From the NCBI GenBank assembly GCA_015062925.1, contig SUTL01000010.1:1-38179 (forward strand): a stretch of DNA of 38,179 nucleotides. The letters run 5' to 3'. The notes below the pieces were generated by a model. That model was not told where the DNA came from, did no database searches, and saw nothing but the letters and a program-made list of their open reading frames with translations. Source of the stretch: Methanobrevibacter thaueri. GTDB taxonomy: Archaea; Methanobacteriota; Methanobacteria; Methanobacteriales; Methanobacteriaceae. The stretch's first letter is position 1, and each line of letters begins with the position of its first letter. Shown here one piece after another: positions 32,532-38,179 of the stretch. The position numbers were made by a program, and so were the translations under genes.

Positions 32532-33968
32532 ATGAATATACAGGAATTAGCAAATCTTGTTAATGGAAAAATCATCGGAAGTAATGATTTTCTATCAGCT
32601 GAAGGATTTACCGGCAGATTCACATTTTTAAACGATGCTTGCGAAGGAGATATTGTAATAAGGCATTGGGTTAACGGTAAAGGTATTGAAATAGCATTTA
32701 ATAAAAACATTGCATGTTTAATCACACAAAACCCTAAAGACGGAGCTGTTGAAACAGCACAAAAACTTAATTTCCCATTAATCATAACAGATAAAATAGA
32801 ACTTGCAAATGCACTAGCATTATCAAAAACCATAAAACAATTCTCACCAGATTCAACAAATATTGTAATCACAGGGACAAATGGAAAATCAACCACTTCA
32901 CATTTAATATATCATATTTTAAACAATGCAGGTTACCATACATTAACCAACACAGACAGTGAATCAGAATTCAACACATTAATAGATCCCATGGTATCTA
33001 AATTAATTTCTGATGAAGTGGAAGCTAATGGAAAACTCGATTATTTAGTTATTGAGGTGTCAGAGGTTCAAGGTTGGCTTGGTAAACTAATGAAAAATCA
33101 TGCAGCATTAATGAGTGAAGCAATCAATCCGAAAGTAGCTATTATTACTAATATTGCAATGGACCATATCGGATTAGTAAATTCTATTGATGATGTTTAT
33201 AATGAAATTAAAACTGTTCCAAATGCTATTGGTGATGGTGTTTGCGTATTAAATTATGATGATGAATTAGTTAGAAGTTTAAAAGCTAAAAATCCATTTT
33301 ACACATCAATGAATAAATTAGACAGGGATAATTCACTTTATTTTAATGGTGAAGCAATTATATATGATAATAATCCTATATTAACAATTGATGAATTACC
33401 ATTTAACAGCAATCATTTCATACAAAATATTTTATCAGCTATCGGAGCATGTATATCCTTAAATATAAATATGAGGGATATAACTGATGGTGTGAAAACA
33501 TATAAAGCATTAAACCGTAGATTTACTAAATTAAATGATGAACCATTAATCTATGATGATTTCGCCCATAATCCTGATGGAATTAAAGCAACAATATCTG
33601 AAACAATAAAATTATTGCCTGAAAATCAGAAATTACATGTAGTTTGCGCAATTAGGGGTTCACGGGGTATTGAAATCAATCAATTAAATGTAAATGCATT
33701 AGTTGAATCAATGACTAGTGATATTGAATTATATTTATCTTCAAGTAAGGATGTTGTTAATAATTTAAATTTCGTAGAAAATGATGAGAAAGAAGTATTT
33801 TTCACCACATTAAATGATAATAATATTAATTACACTCATTTTGATAATTTAAAAGATTGTCTGATTGATGTTTACACAAAAGCAGATAAAAAAGACATAA
33901 TTTTATTAATTGGAGCTCAAGGAATGGATCCTGCTGAGTCACTTTTAAATGATATAATAAAAATTTAA
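32532..33968 (+). CDS. Mur ligase family protein, pseudomurein pathway
   Basis: This 478-residue ligase has the three Mur domains: an N-terminal UDP-sugar binding part, an ATP-binding domain with P-loop VITGTNGKST (112-121), a IEVSEVQGWLG stretch and NIAMDHIG (207-214), and a C-terminal domain opening with NRRFTKL and the DDFAHNPDG motif (usual DYAHNP). Such enzymes add one amino acid to a growing UDP-linked peptide with ATP. In Methanobacteriales the relatives are thought to build the pseudomurein peptide; which residue this one adds is not visible. GGTGAT at 32521-32526 gives a strong start. It forms a unit with the MraY-like gene. Confidence 0.88.
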   Translation: MNIQELANLVNGKIIGSNDFLSAEGFTGRFTFLNDACEGDIVIRHWVNGKGIEIAFNKNIACLITQNPKDGAVETAQKLNFPLIITDKIELANALALSKTIKQFSPDSTNIVITGTNGKSTTSHLIYHILNNAGYHTLTNTDSESEFNTLIDPMVSKLISDEVEANGKLDYLVIEVSEVQGWLGKLMKNHAALMSEAINPKVAIITNIAMDHIGLVNSIDDVYNEIKTVPNAIGDGVCVLNYDDELVRSLKAKNPFYTSMNKLDRDNSLYFNGEAIIYDNNPILTIDELPFNSNHFIQNILSAIGACISLNINMRDITDGVKTYKALNRRFTKLNDEPLIYDDFAHNPDGIKATISETIKLLPENQKLHVVCAIRGSRGIEINQLNVNALVESMTSDIELYLSSSKDVVNNLNFVENDEKEVFFTTLNDNNINYTHFDNLKDCLIDVYTKADKKDIILLIGAQGMDPAESLLNDIIKI

Positions 33969-34051
33969 ATATAATATTAGTTTAAATATAATAAATGTAT
34001 AGTTTTTTTTAGTAATAGAATACTATGGATAAACTAAGAGGATATAAAAAC

Positions 34052-34489
34052 ATGTTTATAAAGATTAGGAGAGACACATTAATTATTTTATTATTGGCGT
34101 TTATTTTGATTCTTTGCGGTCGTTTAATCACATATGTTGCATATGCTTCATCTGATGATATAACTGATGGTATTCCAATATCTGGAGTAATTATTAAGGG
34201 CAATGATATTGTTCCTGTAGAAACAGTCAGATATAATGTTATGCAAGCAGGTTTCAGAGATGGAAGTGTAATATATGATGATGTTTTAAAAACATCAATA
34301 AGAGAAGTGTCGCTGAAGGATGCGATACAAACGGCGCAGGAATTTGCAACACGTTCAACCGTGCCCGGAACATCTGTTCAACCAATTACTGCAGCAGATG
34401 TTCAAGTAGATAAAAATACAGGCGTAGTTACTGTAACAGTTATTGAAGACTTTTCTTCTGTTGAATTTGAAAATAAAACAACTAGGTGA
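34052..34489 (+). CDS. small membrane-anchored protein with POTRA-like segment
   Basis: A short basic N-terminus (FIKIRRD) is followed by one membrane helix (TLIILLLAFILILCGRLITYV) and an extracytoplasmic part of about 115 residues. That part begins GVIIKGNDIVPVETVRYNVM, then QAGFRDGSVI, matching the pattern of POTRA domains in FtsQ and BamA-type proteins (beta strand, V.GN..V....I...., turn, strand). The order of membrane helix then POTRA is that of FtsQ/DivIB. The start at 34052 is chosen because AGAGGAT lies eight bases upstream; an in-frame ATG at 34025 has no such site. It follows the Mur ligase and its stop overlaps the Shine-Dalgarno of the next gene. The assignment rests on pattern only. 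Confidence 0.6.
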   Translation: MFIKIRRDTLIILLLAFILILCGRLITYVAYASSDDITDGIPISGVIIKGNDIVPVETVRYNVMQAGFRDGSVIYDDVLKTSIREVSLKDAIQTAQEFATRSTVPGTSVQPITAADVQVDKNTGVVTVTVIEDFSSVEFENKTTR

Positions 34490-34494
34490 ATGAA

Positions 34495-35760
34495 ATGAAA
34501 GTAAAAAAATTCCATATTTTCATTGTTTTCTTAATCATATCTTTAATGATGATGAGTAGTGTATCAGCTACCTGTAACATTATTGTTATTACTGATCCTA
34601 GTGGAGATGACCCTAACGGGGCAGCAGCAGGAAGTATGTCTTTTGCAGAAAACATGTTCCAGTCAACATTTTTAATGTCTAAAAACAATCATTTCGCTGT
34701 ACTATCTGGGGGTACTGGGGGTTCAGATACAAGGCTGGAATCCGTTATTGAAGCTGTTGCAAGTCTAGAGAATAATGCTTCTGCAGCATCTGCAGCATCA
34801 ATTGCATCCAAATATAAAGGAGCTCGTCTTGTTGTCGGAGGTCCAAATATAGGAGCTGCAATTGCAGGAAACTATAAAGCTTATGTTATCACAGTAGATG
34901 ATGGTACAAATGATATTAAAGTTGCTCCATATACAAGTGGCGTGGCTACGTTACAACCTGGACAAAAAGGAGCTATTATTCACTTGAGAAATACACAGGG
35001 AAATCCATTATATGGATCTGCAGATAATGTTAGGAAAGAAACAGCACTTAACATTGGTAAAATGATTCGGGACGGATATTCTGCCACTACAATTCTTTCG
35101 GAAGCTATGGGTGAAGTAGCTAGAGATTCCGGTGAAAAATATGGTGGTGGAGGAGTTAACCTGATTTCTGGAATTTCCACTGCAGACATGTTCACACCTA
35201 AAGACATGAACTTAACCGGTTATGCAATGGATGAGGAATACTCTAAAGTCTGTGATGATTGTGGATGGGCTATTGGTTTTCCAGCTGCTGAAAATTATGA
35301 TGTTTGTCCTGTTTGTGGTGCAGATATTAGAACAGTTCATGCATACGAAGCATTGGGTAGTGCATTAACGGTCAGTTCCAATGCAGTAAGTGTATCTGTT
35401 TATGGAACTGATAGGCCAGGTGTTTCATCTACAACTAAAGAAATTGTAGAAGCATCAGTTGCAAAATATGGTTATGATGCATCATCAATTGCAGGTTCAA
35501 TTAACAGAGGAATTAATAATGGTTTATTAATGGGTGTTGACCATGTTGAACCTAAAGATATTAATGTAAAACAAGGTTCTAAAGCAGTAGGTGTTTATTA
35601 CACTGCATTATCAGGAGACAGATCCTCTCCAGTATGGGATTTACCAATTGATGGTAATGTTTTAAATATACTGGGAAGTATTCAAACGGCAGTGGGAATT
35701 ATTTTAATCCTATTGGTTGTTTTCAGATCTAGACTGTTAAAATCTTTCCAAAACAGGTGA
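34495..35760 (+). CDS. secreted, membrane-anchored zinc-ribbon protein of unknown function
   Basis: The 421-residue protein has a signal peptide (FHIFIVFLIISLMMMSSVSA) and a C-terminal membrane helix (ILGSIQTAVGIILILLVVF) with a basic tail, so most of it should lie outside the cell. The ectodomain is Ala/Gly/Ser-rich with an alpha/beta look (KGARLVVGGPNIGAAIAGNY) and holds a C-x2-C...C-x2-C zinc ribbon (KVCDDCGW, then YDVCPVCGAD). I do not recognise the family. The start at 34495 is set by AGGTGA at 34484-34489, which contains the stop of the upstream gene; the in-frame GTG at 34486 lies inside that site. Its place in the pseudomurein block and its topology suggest a cell-wall role. Confidence 0.7.
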   Translation: MKVKKFHIFIVFLIISLMMMSSVSATCNIIVITDPSGDDPNGAAAGSMSFAENMFQSTFLMSKNNHFAVLSGGTGGSDTRLESVIEAVASLENNASAASAASIASKYKGARLVVGGPNIGAAIAGNYKAYVITVDDGTNDIKVAPYTSGVATLQPGQKGAIIHLRNTQGNPLYGSADNVRKETALNIGKMIRDGYSATTILSEAMGEVARDSGEKYGGGGVNLISGISTADMFTPKDMNLTGYAMDEEYSKVCDDCGWAIGFPAAENYDVCPVCGADIRTVHAYEALGSALTVSSNAVSVSVYGTDRPGVSSTTKEIVEASVAKYGYDASSIAGSINRGINNGLLMGVDHVEPKDINVKQGSKAVGVYYTALSGDRSSPVWDLPIDGNVLNILGSIQTAVGIILILLVVFRSRLLKSFQNR

Positions 35761-35766
35761 ATAATC

Positions 35767-36198
35767 ATGGCATTAATATTAGTTAGAGGGGAAAATAATT
35801 CAAAATTGCTAAGTGCAATTGCTGATATGGAAAGACATGGGAATTTAAATTTAACAACAAAACCCAAAATTATAGATGCGAAATTTGCCGATACATTAGT
35901 TGAAGGAATATTAGGATCAAAACTTAGAACTTCATCTAATGCGGCTACTGCATTTTTTGTTAAAGAAGATCCTACATTAAGTATAATGCAGATAAAAAAA
36001 ATTCATCCTCCGGCTCATGTTGTAGTTGTTAGTGATGAGTATGGTGCTTATTCTAAATTAGAATATGTTTTAAATAAAGCTGAAGAATTTGATGAATATC
36101 AATCTTCAAAAGCAATTAATGATGGTATTATTGATTATAAAATCGATAAAAAAGATAGGCATATAAAAAATGATAGGTTAAATAGCTATTTAAAATAG
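35767..36198 (+). CDS. DUF356-like conserved archaeal protein
   Basis: The 143-residue soluble protein begins MALILVRGENNSKLLSAIAD and contains a KIHPPAHVVVVSDEYGAY stretch; both resemble what I recall of the archaeal DUF356 family, whose function is unknown. The C-terminus is Lys/Asp-rich. AGGTGA at 35755-35760, overlapping the upstream stop, gives the start, so it is the last gene of the unit begun at 31442 or 34052. It ends back to back with MBF1: the two stop codons touch inside a palindrome. Confidence 0.65.
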   Translation: MALILVRGENNSKLLSAIADMERHGNLNLTTKPKIIDAKFADTLVEGILGSKLRTSSNAATAFFVKEDPTLSIMQIKKIHPPAHVVVVSDEYGAYSKLEYVLNKAEEFDEYQSSKAINDGIIDYKIDKKDRHIKNDRLNSYLK

Positions 36199-36205
36199 CT
36201 ATTTT
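36181..36205. terminator. palindromic double stop between converging genes
   Basis: AATAGCTATT occurs twice (36181-36190 and 36194-36203), and is itself a palindrome; the second copy is extended to AAAATAGCTATTTT (36192-36205). The TAG of the plus-strand gene (36196-36198) and the TAG of the minus-strand gene (36199-36201) abut in the centre. It may work as a shared bidirectional terminator. Confidence 0.5.
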
Positions 36206-36696
36206 CTTTTAATTTTCATAATATTTCCCAGGGTACGTTCTCCTGTGGAATTATTAATAAATTGGTTTAAATCAACATTATCTACTTTTTCAAGTAAAGT
36301 TATATCTAGAGTTTTTTCTAATTTTTTGGTAAGTTTATTGTCTGGTGTCATTTTTCCAGTTTCTATTCTATTAATAACTGATACTCTTTCGTTGATTTTT
36401 TTACCTAAGTCTTCACGTGACCATTTTTTAGATTCTCTTGCATGTCTTATTTCTTCACTGAAGTTTTCTATTAATTCTTCTGTAGGTTCATCGTTTCTTG
36501 AGTATGTTTTTTTCCTTGTAGGAGTATTATTTTTTCTTGTGGATTTTGTTTTTTTAACAAATTTTGGTTTGGGCGGTGTTTTTTGGATTTTTCCAAGTTT
36601 TGAACATTCTTTACACACGACCATAACTGATCCTTCAATTTTTGCTCTTATAGGATTGTTTTCGGGTACGGTTTTACCGCAAATTTCACATTCCAT
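36199..36696 (-). CDS. mbf1: archaeal multiprotein bridging factor 1
   Basis: The 165-residue protein has the archaeal MBF1 layout: an N-terminal zinc ribbon (C3, C6, C28, C31 in MECEICG and VVCKECSK), a basic linker, and an HTH of the Cro/C1 type at about 76-132 (EEIRHARESKKWSREDLGKK, INERVSVINRIETGKMTPD). In eukaryotes MBF1 bridges activators to TBP; the archaeal protein has been linked to ribosomes and translation, so its role here is open. It shares a promoter region with the divergent PAN gene. Confidence 0.93.
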   Translation of the reverse strand: MECEICGKTVPENNPIRAKIEGSVMVVCKECSKLGKIQKTPPKPKFVKKTKSTRKNNTPTRKKTYSRNDEPTEELIENFSEEIRHARESKKWSREDLGKKINERVSVINRIETGKMTPDNKLTKKLEKTLDITLLEKVDNVDLNQFINNSTGERTLGNIMKIKRK

Positions 36697-36738
36697 TTTA
36701 ATCAGTTTCCTCTTTTATTTAGTAATTAATTATCTATT

Positions 36739-36786
36739 GGTATTAATATATAAATTTAAAATGAATACCTTTAAATACTTTAAAGT
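36739..36786. promoter_or_regulatory. divergent mbf1/PAN promoter region
   Basis: TTTAAATA at 36770-36777 is the likely TATA box of the PAN gene; AATATATAAA around 36745-36754, read on the other strand, is the likely box of mbf1. GGTATT (36739-36744) and AATACC (36764-36769) form an inverted repeat around the mbf1 box, and ACTTTAAAGT (36777-36786) is a palindrome next to the PAN box. Either may be a regulator site. Confidence 0.45.
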
Positions 36787-36847
36787 TACAAATTGTTATT
36801 AAAGTGAAAAAATAAAAAAATAAATAATCACACTGGAGATGATTCAC

Positions 36848-38101
36848 ATGGATGAATTTAATGATTTGGAAAATTCTTCAAAAGAACAATTAATAGAAAA
36901 AGTAGAATCACTACAAGATGATATTGTAAACATAAGAGAAGAAAAATCCAAAGCTAAAAGTAATTTAATGTGGAAAGTTAGGAAATTAGAAAAGGATAAA
37001 GTATTAATCGAAAATGAAAAAATCAGATTAGAAAGGGAAGTAAAATCCTTACGTTCTGAAGTAGACAGATTCAGATCTCCTCCTTTAGTAATTGCAACTA
37101 TAACAGAAGTATTAGATGATCACAGAATGACTGTGAAAAGCAGTACTGGACCTAGTTTTCTCGTTAATTATTCAAAATTCTTAGATGAAAAATTATTAGT
37201 GCCAGGTTCAAGAGTTGCTCTAAATCAACAAACATTCGGTATAGTTGAAGTATTGCCATCTGAAAAAGATGCAAATGTTTCAGGAATGGAAATTGAAACA
37301 AAACCGGATATAACTTATGAAAAAATAGGTGGTTTAGAAGAGCAAATCGTTGAAGTTAAAGAAACTGTTGAATTACCATTAACAGAACCTGAATTATTTG
37401 AAAAAGTAGGTATTGAACCACCTAAAGGAATATTATTATATGGTCCACCGGGAACAGGTAAAACATTACTTGCAAAAGCAGTAGCTAATGAAACCAATGC
37501 TACATTTATTAAAATAGTAGCATCCGAATTTGTTAAAAAATACATTGGTGAAGGTGCAAGACTTGTTCGTGAAGTATTCGAACTTGCAAAAGAAAAAGCT
37601 CCAGCAATCATATTCATAGATGAACTTGATGCAGTAGCAGCTAAAAGACTTAAAAGCTCCACAAGTGGAGATAGAGAAGTTCAAAGAACATTAATGCAAT
37701 TATTAGCTGAACTCGATGGTTTTGAAGCAAGAGGAGATATTGGTATTATAGGAGCTACCAACAGACCAGACATCCTCGACCCAGCACTACTTCGTCCAGG
37801 ACGTTTTGACAGATTCATAGAAGTACCTCTTCCAAACGAAGATGGTAGAAGAGAAATCCTCAAAATCCATACTAAAAACATGTCCTTTGATGAAGAAGCA
37901 GATGTTGATTTATTAGCAGATTTAACAGATGGATTATCAGGTGCTGATTTAAAAGCAGTATGTACTGAAGCAGGTATGTTTGCAATACGTGATAAACGTG
38001 AAAAAATCACAGTTGATGATTTCATGAAAGCTGTTGATAAAGTTCTAGATAAAACCAAAGAAGACGAAATGTTTAAAACAGAAGCCGGAGTAATGTTCGG
38101 T
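36848..38101 (+). CDS. pan: proteasome-activating nucleotidase
   Basis: PAN is the AAA+ ring that unfolds proteins and feeds them to the archaeal 20S proteasome. Visible in order: an N-terminal coiled coil (about 8-76), a conserved RSPP at the junction, an OB domain (to about 137), Walker A GPPGTGKT (199-206), pore loop KYIGEG (231-236), Walker B IIFIDELD (254-261), sensor ATNRPD and arginine fingers in LLRPGRFDR. The C-terminus is GVMFG; the usual HbYX gate-opening motif is thus hydrophobic-Phe-x rather than with Tyr. I take the ATG at 36848, since GGAGATGAT at 36835-36843 is its Shine-Dalgarno; the ATG at 36839 lies inside that site. The TAA is at 38102-38104. Confidence 0.95.
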
Positions 38102-38129
38102 TAAAACAAATTAATTCAAAATAAGATAA

Positions 38130-38179
38130 GCCAATGATGAACCCTATGAGCTCTGATACGTGATGAATGATGGGCGAGC
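38130..38179 (+). ncRNA. box C/D guide RNA, 3' end outside window
   Basis: The sequence shows C box ATGATGA (38134-38140), a 12-nt guide (38141-38152), D' box CTGA (38153-38156), a 3-nt spacer, C' box GTGATGA (38160-38166), a second 12-nt stretch (38167-38178), and the C at 38179 where a D box CTGA would begin. The 12-nt guides and short D'-C' spacer match archaeal box C/D RNAs, which guide 2'-O-methylation through L7Ae, Nop5 and fibrillarin. By the N+5 rule, guide 1 (ACCCUAUGAGCU) targets the fifth base of AGCUCAUAGGGU. It lies 25 bases after the PAN stop, so it may be processed from that transcript or have its own promoter. Confidence 0.75.

Overview
The window looks like chromosomal DNA of a pseudomurein-walled methanogenic archaeon of the order Methanobacteriales, of the very AT-rich Methanobrevibacter/Methanosphaera type. 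Reasons seen in the sequence: a proteasome-activating nucleotidase (PAN), archaeal MBF1 and NikR; A/T-rich boxes resembling archaeal TATA elements; Shine-Dalgarno sites of the GGTGAT/AGGTGA type; oligo-T terminators; a giant Asn/Thr-rich adhesin-like protein; and an MraY-like transferase next to a Mur ligase. Genus cannot be fixed from this alone.

Layout. 2-11449: the 3' part (more than 3,800 codons) of one giant surface protein built from Pmp-type GGAI/FTNN repeats arranged in eight supermodules, then Ig-like repeats and a Lys-rich C-terminus. 11450-15501: a gene-poor accessory stretch with an RNA ligase-type nucleotidyltransferase, an unlisted 50-residue two-helix membrane peptide, a SAP-domain protein, a decayed DUF998-like membrane gene and a small conserved-looking protein. 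15502-20494: a QueG-like iron-sulfur protein, argB, a frameshifted DUF389 membrane gene, and a tightly coupled acyl-CoA ligase/LeuB-type dehydrogenase pair. 20675-23389: a HEAT-repeat protein, pdxT and a SulP transporter. 23386-27142: a four-gene minus-strand operon (UPF0305, LOG-like hydrolase, membrane phosphodiesterase with a holin-like N-terminus, unknown protein).

27210-31329: an unknown acidic protein, a double winged-helix protein, the nickel regulator NikR, a PRMT-like methyltransferase, a HycI/HybD-type nickel-hydrogenase maturation protease and an ATP-grasp protein whose start overlaps the protease stop. 31442-36198: a cell-envelope block with MraY-like transferase, Mur ligase, a small membrane protein with a POTRA-like segment, a secreted zinc-ribbon protein anchored by a C-terminal helix, and a small DUF356-like protein. 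It converges on MBF1, which is divergent from PAN.

The last 50 bases hold the beginning of a box C/D guide RNA: C box, 12-nt guide, D' box, C' box, 12-nt guide, and the first base of the expected D box. Its first guide would place a 2'-O-methyl on the C of a CUCAUA sequence, the anticodon loop of elongator tRNA-Met. The most useful observations are this sRNA, the recent internal tandem growth of the giant adhesin, the two gene remnants, the small membrane ORF behind the RNA ligase, and the POTRA-like protein in the pseudomurein gene block.
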